DNA of 64,000 nucleotides, taken from the NCBI GenBank assembly GCA_963920665.1, contig OY987273.1:10542501-10606500 (forward strand). The letters run 5' to 3'. Of the stretch, positions 37,209 to 47,700 are shown piece after piece (position 1 is the first letter of the stretch; every line of letters begins with the position of its first letter). The position numbers and the translations under genes were made by a program. The notes under the pieces were generated by a model. The model had not been told where the DNA came from. It was given only the letters and a program-made list of their open reading frames with translations, and did no database searches. Source of the DNA: Straminergon stramineum (Eukaryota; Streptophyta; Bryopsida; Hypnales; Calliergonaceae).

Positions 37209-40030
37209 TGTCGTACACGTAGTGGAGCGTGAGTACCATTACAACACCAAAACGTCATAAAATGACTCGAAATATCGTCCCAGGGAATTCTAGACTGTTG
37301 TTGCAAGCCGAAATTATCCGTATTGCCAACTTAAGCTCTCTCTTCACCTCTTTTCTCTCTTTTCCGAATCACTACCTTTCCAGAATCCAATCCACATCCA
37401 CTCCTTTCTGAAATCCAGATCCATCACTTCTCACACACACGGGTTTTTGGTGCCTTTGTTTTACCCTTAGAGGGTTCGCCTTTGATCTTGTAGAAGGGTA
37501 GGGACTCACCAATCATATTCCTCAACACTCTCTTCTCTCTCTAAACTATACAAAACACACTTAGACCAATTGGTGTACTAGATTAGACCAAGAAACACTC
37601 TCACAACTTCCCAGATGGCCAATCCGAAAGGCAGGTCACTTAGAGTTGTAACTAGTCTTCTCCACTACAATGACAGATCAGCAGAAACCAGATACCAATG
37701 GAGGATTGTTAGTCATTCACTAGATTGATCCTAGGGTTTGGCAGACCTTCCGGGGAGAATAGGATGGGGATTTTTCCGGTGGCAATTGCTTATCCCCGCA
37801 CGGAACCCTCCTTGGTATTTCGGACTTGCACCCACGCCACTCCTTGTTGGATTTCCATTCCAGTGTTTTAAAGGCACTGTGCACAAGACCGTATTCACAA
37901 GCCTAAACTACATCACAAACGTTCCCTCCCAAATCAAATTTAGTCTCTTCAGATCCGAATTCCTCCTTTCCTCCTCCTCTCTCTTACACTTCAACGCTCT
38001 CACAAACAAACATAGGAAAGCTAGATATATGACAGATTAATTCCCGAATTTCCACTTGGTAGTTCAGATTAAAGAAAGGATGACAAGATAACAACTACAA
38101 GCACTAGGATGGAATGAGAGGACAACAAACCTGTCCCTCACTTAAAAACCCAAAACAACCAAAGCCAAAAAAATCCACCTGGAAATCCAAGTGACCAATC
38201 ACAGACTTCCCAAGAAACCTGGAAAAGTCAAATCCTACAAATCTAGAACCCTGGCCCACACTTGGAAACCCGGATTAGATTCAAAATTCAAATCCCAACT
38301 AACTAAATTCTAACTACTTTGCGCCTTCTTCTTATTGCTCCCGCCTTGATTTGCTAGTGCTCGATGGACGACCTTGGAGTCACTTTCGAAGTTGCCTTCA
38401 CCGGAGTCATCCTCAATGCTACCTAGGTCTGGATCTTCTGGATTTCTGGAGGCAAGTCTTCCTCATCTATGTCCTCCTCTTCTTCTTCCTCTTCCGATCC
38501 GATTTGGTACTCCTCTTCCACAGATTTCTCAATCTGAGTGACCTCCCTCTCATCTTCTTCTCCTAGAGAGGTGTCATCCAAAACTATGGGTGTCCTCTCC
38601 TTCCTCGATTGAGGCTACAGCATATGCTCAAAGCTTTCCAGATGAGTCCTAACTAGATTCATCAATCCTCCAATCCGGTCCGCCAAGTCACTTCGGATAA
38701 GCAACCTGAGTGTTTGAAGGGTCTCCTTCTCCGGAAGACAAATTGTCGGAATCGATGGCGAGATCATAACTTCTGGTGGAACTAACTCATGTGATGCGTC
38801 CGACTGCTTGGCTCGCTCTCGCACTGTCTTCACACTCCCCTGGATGGTCTTCTCCAATTGAGTTGAAAAGGGCTCTATTGAATGCCGGAGAGTCTCCTTA
38901 GGAACTTCCGGTCTTAACGGAAGTGGCATTGATGTTGTCAACTTCATCGGAGTTTCTGTGTCAAAGTCAATTTCCGGAAAGTTAGAAAAATCCATGACAC
39001 GGTCCGGATCAATCTGCCCCAAGAGTTGGTGCATCTCCTTCAACACAGAATCCATCCTTGATGAGAAGTCTACCAGGATTCGGACCACCTTGGATCCGGT
39101 GAGAAGTCCTTCTTCTACAAGCCAGTTTTGGATAAGAGAGGCCTTGACGACAAGATCCACGAGTCTATCCACCAGACCAGATAGATTTTTGACCAGCTAC
39201 AGAGCTTCCTTCTCCCTCTGCTTTGCTACCGCTAGCTCCCCTTGTGCCCAACACAGTCTAGCTTTAAGATTTGTCTTCTCCTTCTCCAGACTTTCAATCT
39301 CCTTCTCCTTCCGTCCCAGCTCTTCCGGATTTGGAAGTTTCTTTATGGTGTTCAGTATGTCTTCTAGCTCAACCTTCAACTCCTTGTTGATCCTCTTCAG
39401 ATAATCCGCCAAATTCTCATGGTACTCCTACGCCTACAAGACCCAGTTGAATCCGGTTTTGAAGAACCCAGAAATGCCTTCTTCTTCATCCTCTGGAACC
39501 TTCTCTTGAACAAGGAGTTTTCCTCGTGAAGCCGGATTAGTGGATTTCTTCCGCCTCGAATCCATGAGCTGCTCCTCCTCTTGTAGCTCTTCCTCTTCCT
39601 CAAATGTCGGTTGCTCCGTCTCCACTTCTTTTGTAAGGCCGTAATGTAGGATGGTGGATCTGGTGGTGTAGTCTACCATTTCTACATCACTCAAGAATTC
39701 CGCATGATGGTAAAGGTGGAATAAGTAAGGACCAATTGGGCTGGCCTTTGCCTTTCCTACATTGGCGGTAAGTTTGGAGACTACTGCTCCAATAACTTTG
39801 CCCCAATTGACCAGTATACCCTCCATGGCACCAAAAATGGTGTTGGCTATCGTAACCGTAATCCAGGTAGGCTTTTCTGGATACAAGATCACGATTAGAA
39901 ATTCTAGGACTTGCTTCTACCTCGCATCTAGACAGTCACTGATGGCATAACCTTCCTTGGAATGGGCTGCATTCCTAAACTTTCCTACCACAAACTTCTT
40001 CGTACAGGAGGCTAATCTGGATCCCTTCTT
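37209..40030 (-). mobile_element. T element copy D/E, 3' part (TSD GGTGT at far ends)
   Basis: On the minus strand this is the 3' 2.8 kb of a T element: it ends ...CGTGTACGACA at 37209 and is flanked by GGTGT (37204-37208). The match to other copies breaks at 40030, in the middle of the ORF (KKGSRLAS), exactly at the end of the 18.4-kb element. The missing 5' part is at 58439-59146, ending beside the second GGTGT (59147-59151). Together the parts make about 3.5 kb. Confidence 0.9.
38340..40025 (-). pseudogene. T-element ORF, copy D/E, distal part
   Basis: Open pieces are 39892-39434, 39412-39197 and 39172-38615. They include VTIANTIFGAMEGILVNWGK, PYLFHLYHHAEFLSDVEM, FFKTGFNWVL, a heptad-like Glu/Lys coiled coil (KEKEIESLEKEKTNLKARL), LVDFSSRMDSVLKEMHQLLG and an acidic end. 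Two TAG codons at 39434-39436 and 39428-39430 stand where copy B has Gln (VLQAQEYH). This copy shows that the Trp before VL is ancestral. Confidence 0.75.
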
Positions 40031-40047
40031 GAACACAATATTCATTA
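40031..40047 (+). repeat. Left TIR of the 18.4-kb element
   Basis: GAACACAATATTCATTA, perfect inverted match to 58422-58438. Just inside, CATTATTTTGGGAGG and CTCTCAAAATAATG (40043-40081) form a near-perfect hairpin. Confidence 0.9.
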
Positions 40048-40271
40048 TTTTGGGAGGTTTAGACTCTCTCAAAATAATGTTATCCATTTAGATGCTTAAA
40101 ACTGAGATTTCGTTTTAGCCAATTTAGGTTGACAAATGTTAAGTTTATTAATTCGAAAGTAGAATTTCCATTAAAATGAGAGTTTTTAGGGTTAGTAAGC
40201 CCCACATTACATTTTGTTCATTGTGAGAGGAAAACTCCGATTCATATAATTGAAGTTCATGTCCTAGACTA

Positions 40272-40440
40272 AACACCAAGTCATGACCTCTGCGGTTGGT
40301 TGTAAGGAGTTGTATATGTCATTCAAGTGGTCCGGGTTCGATTCCTATTGAATTCGTCTGAGCGCATGATCTGTACACATGACTTGGTGCTGCTAAGTGA
40401 GATTCGCAGGCAGGAAAGTTGTAACAACCAACCCAACCCC
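40272..40440 (+). repeat. tRNA-like / SINE-like segment
   Basis: A perfect pol III B-box word GGTTCGATTCC (40335-40345) lies about 35-40 bp after an A-box-like CTGCGGTTGGTTGTAAGGAG (near 40289-40309). It is enclosed by a 12-bp perfect inverted pair, CACCAAGTCATG (40274-40285) and CATGACTTGGTG (40378-40389). No acceptor stem fits a functional tRNA. Most likely a tRNA-derived SINE or its relic near the left end of the large element. Confidence 0.5.
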
Positions 40441-40825
40441 TACCCAAAATGTGACAAGTGCTTTACACGTTAACAAAATAAAAGGTGGGTATACCCACTA
40501 TCTTTTTGGTCGAAATGGATGTACAATTTCAAATGACATATATACAACAATAATTATCTAAATAACTTCATTGAATAATATTGAATATCAAACACCATAA
40601 GAAAATACATATAATAATACTATATGTACTTGCAATTGTTCTATACACGCATAATATATTCTTGCTAACATATATGCAATACCAAACAATAATATAAAAC
40701 CAATCAATTGAACCCTATTTCATGTACTATAAAATTTAAATTCCAATTACTACATGAATAATGACGATGTGCTACTACATTATTACAAAATGTGTAGTAC
40801 ATATATACAACCATATCTTTGGATA

Positions 40826-43195
40826 TCAAGTGTACGATGCGAGACTCTGGTTGATGACTTCAATTTGAACAGCCGGAATCTTGATCAAGCAATGGATGGT
40901 GTCCTTCCTTATAGTAGAACTCCATGTTGTCATTAGAGCGTTTGTATGCTCCCAAACCGGCGGCTCAGTTTCATCGACCTTCCAACGCAAACCTCTATCG
41001 CTGTCCCATCCAGTGTAGTTGTCTTGAACTTCCCTACTTCTTGATGTTGGACGGAAATACTGAATGAGGATGCAATTCGGTTTCTCTGGATTACTGTTTG
41101 GATCTGACAATGCCCTTGCAATCCAAACAGGTTGACTGTCACCATCCGCGGGGCGAACTGCAACAAAGTACCCATTGTACAAATCACGCCCCACCCTAAA
41201 TGATGGTTCAAGACGACCAGATCGAGGCCCAACGTACGCTTCATCCTCCGCAAACTCTTCACGGTCCTCACCATCATCCCCTAATTGATCCACTCGTGTT
41301 CGTTGAACACGTGTTTTGGGCCACAAACCGTCCCGCAAAACTGTAGAGCTTGGTAACGGTTCTTGCATTGCTACCCTCACATCACGCCAATAGTGAACCA
41401 AATGCTCATACCGCCTTCGGTATTCTCCAGTAACATCTGCATTACACAAGTTATCCCAGTACTTCTCAAATCCAGATATACCTTTCACAATGTCATTGGT
41501 GCCTTTCATTTCCATAGGTTGTACTGGCATCGGTACTCCACGGGGCCACTGACTTTGCCCTTCATCATCTTCTTTCCACAACTTAATGGGCCTACCATTT
41601 TTCCCTTTCCAATCTGCATCAGTGCACTTCAACTTGTACTTCATGACCGGAATTCCATCTGAATCTAGGTAGAACTTCACTTGTTGTGGCTTTGTGTGCC
41701 CAATTAGAATATCGTCACCATCAATAAATGAACCAGCAATGAACCCCTTGAAATCGGGCACCTCTTCAATTAGATGTGGAATAGTAGGAATGGATTCTAC
41801 ATCCATGAACGACTTCATGAGTGCAGGGACAGTCGGAAAACTCTCCTTCTTCAAAAGCATACTCCATCTCCCAAACAAAGCATCTATGTCGTCATGAGTA
41901 TGACCAACAATCATGAAACTCACATACACTTCACGAAAGATCTTGTTCGCGACTAGTAGAGACCAAAAACAATATACATATCTATTTTTGTTGTCCCTGG
42001 TGGCATTGTCCATTTGCACGTTCAGAATAGGCGGTAATGGCATTGCTGGAAGTAAAGGTTCTGGTAGCGGGGGTAGTGATGCTAGACACATTTCCTTGTC
42101 CTTGAGCACTGCTCTAAACAAAGATGTCGCCCCTGCATTTTCAAACAACTTCCTTGAAGATGACTTCGGTGCTTCTTCAAGGTCTCGCAACAACTTTGCC
42201 ATTGACCCAATGGTGTAATTTGAATCATGCTTAAAGAGATCCAAACCATAATGTGCATAGCGGACATCAGCATGACCATGTGCAATCATGCCAGTGACGA
42301 ACACAGGCAACTTCGTTAAACCATCAAGGTCCTTACTTTTATGGGAAAAGACAGGAGAAGCTGTTTTTGCATGATCCATCTTGTCATGCATGATTGTAAG
42401 ACATTCATGTGGAGATGTTTGAGACCAATATCGGTTTGCATAATAGAGCTCCCTATGCGTGCGAGCCTTGGCAAGGTGTTTGTCCAACCTCGTCGACCAC
42501 AACAGAGCACTTTCAGACCCAGAAAGAGCACCCTTCACGAGCTCACGTAATTTGTCACAAACAGCGCATCGAGCAAAGTTGTCTCCGGGTTGCTTCACAT
42601 CATACTCAGGGAACTTGGTAGACCTGATCTTGCTCAAGTTCGATGTTGAAACCTCCTTCAGTCCGAAAGCCACATTCACTTCGTTGATTTTTGCCATCTG
42701 ACCCTTCCATTGAAACGTAGCTGGCAAAATTTTTGATACGACTTTTTCTCCTGATTTGAGCGTGTGGAATTTATGTGGCATGTGATCCGCTTCCTTTTCC
42801 AAGATGCACTTCAAAGTTATAGACGCTTGTTCCGTGTGTTGCCTTGGCTTCAAAATTCCCAAATTCCCATGGTCCCTAGCTTCCAGACCATCCTTCATGG
42901 CATATTTCTTGTAGCGGTAGAAAGTAGACTCTGGAACCCCAGCAATATGCATCCAGGCTCGCATGCACACGTCTATCTCATCTATCGTGACCACCCTTCT
43001 CCCTCGTGAATCACGATGCATCTGCCTGTGAACTTCAGTCTTAAGATACGCTCTATGCTTGAACGTTGAATTTTGGTACATGCGAAGCAGGAAAGCTCGA
43101 ATCTTCTCTCTTGGAAATGGTTGGACGCAGTTTTTACTACAACAAACTTTGCTGGACACCATATTGATGGACTCTTGACTAAGGAGGTCCTTCAT
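40826..43195 (-). CDS. DUF7869-type putative DDE transposase of the 18.4-kb element
   Basis: Uninterrupted 789-codon frame, by far the longest in the window. From the N-terminus: a Cys cluster (VCCSKNC, residues 17-23), a DNA-binding-like helical stretch ending GVPESTFYRYKKYA (86-99), GNLGILKPRQHT (110-121), a CxxC pair (C210, C213), and HDKMDHAKTASP (270-281). LNVQMDNATRDNKNR (391-405 area onward, Asp near 406) and VGHTHDDIDALF (430-441) follow. The spaced acidic residues in HDKMD, QMDN and GHTHDDID suggest an RNase H-like DDE core, as proposed for DUF7869-type proteins. The C-terminus has YFVAVRPADGDSQPVWIAR. Two relics in the window keep the same motifs. Start at 43195 is the first ATG after a TGA; the homologous region extends further upstream. 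Named family from memory; catalysis is inferred. Confidence 0.85.
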   Translation of the reverse strand: MKDLLSQESINMVSSKVCCSKNCVQPFPREKIRAFLLRMYQNSTFKHRAYLKTEVHRQMHRDSRGRRVVTIDEIDVCMRAWMHIAGVPESTFYRYKKYAMKDGLEARDHGNLGILKPRQHTEQASITLKCILEKEADHMPHKFHTLKSGEKVVSKILPATFQWKGQMAKINEVNVAFGLKEVSTSNLSKIRSTKFPEYDVKQPGDNFARCAVCDKLRELVKGALSGSESALLWSTRLDKHLAKARTHRELYYANRYWSQTSPHECLTIMHDKMDHAKTASPVFSHKSKDLDGLTKLPVFVTGMIAHGHADVRYAHYGLDLFKHDSNYTIGSMAKLLRDLEEAPKSSSRKLFENAGATSLFRAVLKDKEMCLASLPPLPEPLLPAMPLPPILNVQMDNATRDNKNRYVYCFWSLLVANKIFREVYVSFMIVGHTHDDIDALFGRWSMLLKKESFPTVPALMKSFMDVESIPTIPHLIEEVPDFKGFIAGSFIDGDDILIGHTKPQQVKFYLDSDGIPVMKYKLKCTDADWKGKNGRPIKLWKEDDEGQSQWPRGVPMPVQPMEMKGTNDIVKGISGFEKYWDNLCNADVTGEYRRRYEHLVHYWRDVRVAMQEPLPSSTVLRDGLWPKTRVQRTRVDQLGDDGEDREEFAEDEAYVGPRSGRLEPSFRVGRDLYNGYFVAVRPADGDSQPVWIARALSDPNSNPEKPNCILIQYFRPTSRSREVQDNYTGWDSDRGLRWKVDETEPPVWEHTNALMTTWSSTIRKDTIHCLIKIPAVQIEVINQSLASYT

Positions 43196-43666
43196 TTTGA
43201 TGCATGTCTCACGCGGCTGATTTCAAACAGTACTTGTATATGGTCGACTACTCTTCGATGATGGAGGATTTGCACGAATCGCTTGCAGACGGTTGTAATT
43301 ATCCCTGATTGCATGGTCATGTAGACTTGCCCCACGATAGTGGACAAGCTTAATATCCCAGGCTACTAAAGCACGTACCCGCTCCTGGGGGATGTCTGCT
43401 TCAGAATGAGTCTTTGAGATGTGTATTGCGACATGAGTGTCCCCAAGGGAACCATCGGCACCGAGGACTAGATCCGAGTTCACACTGTGGCAAATGCCTT
43501 CACCAACAAGAGTTCCCGCATTGTTGTATAGAGTAACAACACTTGTATTCCAGCATCATCTTGGAAACCCTTCGCACTCTGGAATGTCAACCTCCATTTC
43601 GTCTTGCCCTTGTACTTCATCATCAGACCAGACAATACTGTCGAACGGGACATCTTCGGAACACAT
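43196..43666 (-). pseudogene. In-frame N-terminal extension of the DUF7869 gene, broken by two TGA
   Basis: The same frame continues upstream from 43195 to an ATG at 43664-43666 (MCSEDVPFDSIVWSDDEV), interrupted only by TGA at 43223-43225 and 43556-43558. The stretch is homologous to the relic at 14940-15220: VTLYNAGTLVGE against VTLCNEVGDDVA, and VHYRGASLHDH against VFLHGVSLYDH. So the ancestral protein was about 946 residues. Both TGAs could be CGA codons changed by CpG deamination. Alternatives are small introns or a true start at 43195. Confidence 0.65.
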
Positions 43667-43764
43667 TTTACCTGTACCTATCCATACGAATAATGGGGTA
43701 CCCAGTTATACATGAATGGTCTCAAAAGAAACGAACACTCTAAGGTATTCAACTTGACTGTAAT

Positions 43765-44713
43765 AAGTCGAGTCAACCTAAATAGGAAACATTGAAAAGT
43801 CCATGGAAAGGTCTAAAAACGGAAGTCTCCAAGTTATATTCAAATCTCATAAGCTAGACAAATCGATAAATCTGGTTAGATCAACTCGACCTAATCTATA
43901 CAATGTCGGAATCAATACCCAGACAAGACAAGCAGTAAATCATTGTATATTTTAAAAAGTATTTAAAACCCATATTCATTAATAACATGATTGACATATC
44001 TGTGATTTATCTGGAATGTGTCAATTTACAAATGGTTTTGTTTATTCGTTGCAAGTCACTGGACATTTAGGTCGGCTTGACCTAAAAGCGCACACTTAGT
44101 TTGTAAGGACTCCGTCTTCGATGCACATTAAAATTCAGGTTCATAGCAATTACCAACAATTCAATAATATCAATTAAATTGATAGAGTAGGTTAGGTCGA
44201 TTCGATCTAATCAGTAAAATGTCAAAATCAATACCCAGACATTAAAAACAGTAGATCATTGCAAATTTTACAAATAATTTGAACACAATATTCATAAATA
44301 ACATGATTGACACATCTATGATTTAACCGGAATGATTCCATTTTTAAAAGGTTTTGTTCTTTGGTTGCAAGAAACGGAATATTTAGGTCGGCTCGACCTA
44401 AAAGTGCACACTCCGTTTAGGAGGACTTCGTCTTCGATGGACATAAAGTTTTTCGTCCCTTGCAATTACTAAAACCCTTATCATATCAACTAAATAGATA
44501 AAGCTAGTTAGGTCGACTTGACCTAATCTGCACAACGTTCAAATAGAGATCTGAATTATAAATAGAGAATACCGTATCTGTCGACTCCAAGTGCATATAT
44601 AGTTAAAGTAGCAATTTATGTCCTCGTCCGTTTCAGGTCGACTCGACCTAAACTGTATACAAGAATTGAACTATTCTAATGTGATCATTTAGGTCGACTC
44701 GACCTAAATGATC
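43765..44713. promoter_or_regulatory. Palindrome cluster upstream of the DUF7869 gene, in ~316-bp tandem repeats
   Basis: AGGTCGA-S-TCGACCT-class sites lie at 43765, 43878, 44069, 44194, 44385, 44510, 44635 and 44691 (15-bp cores). Spacings alternate 191 and 125 bp because a 316-bp unit is tandemly repeated (about 43890-44200 and 44206-44516 share long text such as ATAACATGATTGACA). The last site is the centre of a 31-bp perfect palindrome, 44683-44713. The cluster occupies the presumed promoter side of the leftward gene. Confidence 0.8.
44281..44295 (+). repeat. Internal copy of the TIR core
   Basis: GAACACAATATTCAT is a 15-base exact match to the element's terminal repeat. It lies in the second 316-bp unit. 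The first unit has a decayed version at 43966-43980. Confidence 0.75.
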
Positions 44714-47700
44714 CCGGAATATCCGGAATATTTAGTATTACTTCATTCTGTCCCAGTGTCCGCATTTTTCGGCGGTTTTACCGGGGCTATGGAAAACGAA
44801 GCTACTCACTCCAGTATCAAATTCGAGAACTGCAACAATGATACAGAAATTCCAACATTCGTCGATTCAAATGCAGAACAACATGGACATACAACACAAC
44901 GAAACAACAGACGAACGATTCATTGTCATTGATTACTGACTTCGAGAAATGATAACCTGGAATCAATTGACTGAAAATCTGAATACAAACTACAGAAGTG
45001 TCCATAGAACCTTACTCAAAACGCTGAGCTCTACCTTCCCGCAGCTATTTACACCTAGTATCCACGGGGAATGCTGTAAGCAACCTTCAGAAAATGGATC
45101 CAAATTGAATCAAAAGGAAGAAACAGCACGCAGAGGAGCAAACCGAAATCGAAAATGTGAGAAAGAATACCCTAACCCAGACATGCATGGAAGTGGATGA
45201 CTTCTTGGCGGGAAAAAAGAAGCGGGAAGTGAAGAAATGAAGTTCGAATTCTTCAGCGGCTAGCTGTAAATATCGCTTGTTGACTAAAAAAATCCACTAC
45301 GTCGTTCACTTTTTTATTTATAAAAAGGCATGGACAGCTATTTTCGATTTAAAAATGTATCGCCCTCTTTCCGGTTAACAGTGTTCTTGAGATTCATTTT
45401 CTATTTCGGAGAAAGTCCTTTTCGTTTTGTCAGTTCCACGAAGTCCCTCTCATTAATATGATCAGTGGGCCCTTCTTATTACTATAGGCAACAATATTTT
45501 AGGATATACTCAATGCTAATTTTAAGGCAGCATGGACTGCACATGGTACTTAAAGTAGAGGAGTCTATTATGAATTTTTGTCATTACCCGGGGAGCAAAA
45601 CATTTTCGTCTCATGTACATATTCCATTCCTCTTAGCATTTCAGTAGGAAGTCCAAATCTTTTTTCAACTAGAAATATGTTGGGACCACAAGTCCATGGA
45701 ATCCAACGCTACTTTTTCACTATTACGTGTACCTTTTACAGTTTGAGTTTGAGTTTTTTTAGTAACTATTATAGATACAGTTCAGGGGGTTTAGGGTTTA
45801 GGATTTTAGGGTTTAGGGTTTAAGGGTTCAGGAGTTCAGGGTTCAGATTTCATGGATTTTAAGATCATGAATGGACTTTTTTGGAGAACAACTGAGGGTG
45901 TGCTTAGAGGTTACTTCAAACCCATATTAAATTTGTATAGGGTTTGCAAAAAGTTTATATCTCTAGCTTTATTCTTTTTATTCAAGGGATTCATGTTTTA
46001 ATTCTTAGGACGAATGATTTGAATGCTACTTTTGGAAAGGTATACTACAAATAAATAAATTAATGAGTCATTTATCTTGGAAATAGTCTAAAAATGTATT
46101 TTTTTATCTTATAACTCTTGAGTCAAATTCTATGACGTGGACGACTACATTTTGTTTTAGTGTAGTAAAGGCCTCTCAATGAAAATTTGAAAACTAAATA
46201 TGCAAATTCAGAATGATCCTCATTCCTATCATTGAAAAAATTTAGAACCTTGAAAAAAAGAGTACTACCTACTCTTTGGAATTTGTTTTGTTTGTAATAT
46301 GAAGTATTCAAATCTTTATCTTAAAGTGATCATAGAATAGTAACACGTACAAGTTCTACAAACATAAAGACTACTTTACAGAGTTTTAGAATAGATTAAG
46401 TGCTATATTCATGTTTTTAAAATATATTATGAAGTTTCCTAAGAAATGAAAAATGACCATACATACACTCTTATCATAGAGACTATACTTATAGGAACCA
46501 TATAGTTTTTGCAAACAGATATTAGACAAGAAAAAAATTTATGAATTACTAATAATTAAATCACACCTGAAGTGAATATTTTAAAGCTATTTGCACAACT
46601 TGTACATATTTAAAAGTTATTTCATGAAAGGCAAATGAATATGAAATTCATGTGTTCAATGATTTTAGGTAGTAATTTTCTCTTATGCCAATTAAAAAAA
46701 GAGTTGGAAGCAATTAAGCAATAACTATTTACATATTGGGACATCGAAATTCTACATTTTTTAATTTATGTCCACTAGTGTAAACTTTGCACTCTTCGTA
46801 ATGTCACCCTATGTAGAGTGCAAAATGGTGGAAAAAATAGATTGTAAGTACTATTTATAATTAACGAACACAACTTATAGAAATGTATAATTTCAAGTAG
46901 AATGTGTGAAAGAAAATGACCCAAGACGTTCAAAATATTGACAATATCTAAAGGTCCTTCAAAGTTGAAGATTGTAGGTGCTACTCTTTCTTTAAATTAT
47001 ATTGTGAGACAAATGACTTAGGCATCTTCTTTATTAAAAGAAAAAATGTTTTAGAGGACAAGACATACAATTCATAGGAAAATCTATAGAAAATATGAAT
47101 CTACATTTTCAAAATATAAGAATTTCTATAAAGTTATAGGAACATTGATGTTGTAGTATATATGTTTAAAAATTACAATAGAATCCTAAACAAAGATGAA
47201 GTATAAGCATAGGCACTTAAAAAAATGTAGCTTGTACATTGAAAAGTTTTTTAGGGAGTAGACATTCATGCACACATTCAAATAATGAAGTTCATTTGTA
47301 AGTTCAAAATACTAGAATGAGTGAACAATGCTGTAATATTTGTGGTGAGGGTACAATAATTTGAAATCAAGCAAAGTAAATAACAAAAAATAGTGTGAAT
47401 CAATTTTGCTGAACATTAAGTTATTTCACATTTTTATAATGCTAAATAATTATATTGTATCATGAATTGAGATGCACATACAAAATTAGGCTTCAAAACA
47501 TTCCAAAATTCGCACAATTGGGAAATGCTTGCTTACATACAATAGAACTAGAATTTGTATAACTCACTAACACCCTCTTCTTCATACACTTAGACATGTA
47601 AGTGGTTGCATGAGTAACATGTGAATTATGTTTTTAGAAGCACTATGGCTTTATATTATTGTTTGTTATTGCAAATATGTTGGCAAGACTAGATTCTATA

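Noticed and set aside
40031..40440. A functional tRNA gene at the B-box
   Set aside because: No complete cloverleaf can be drawn; acceptor and anticodon stems do not close.
43765..44713. A CRISPR array
   Set aside because: Repeats are short palindromes with irregular long spacing inside a 316-bp tandem repeat, in plant-like DNA with no cas genes.
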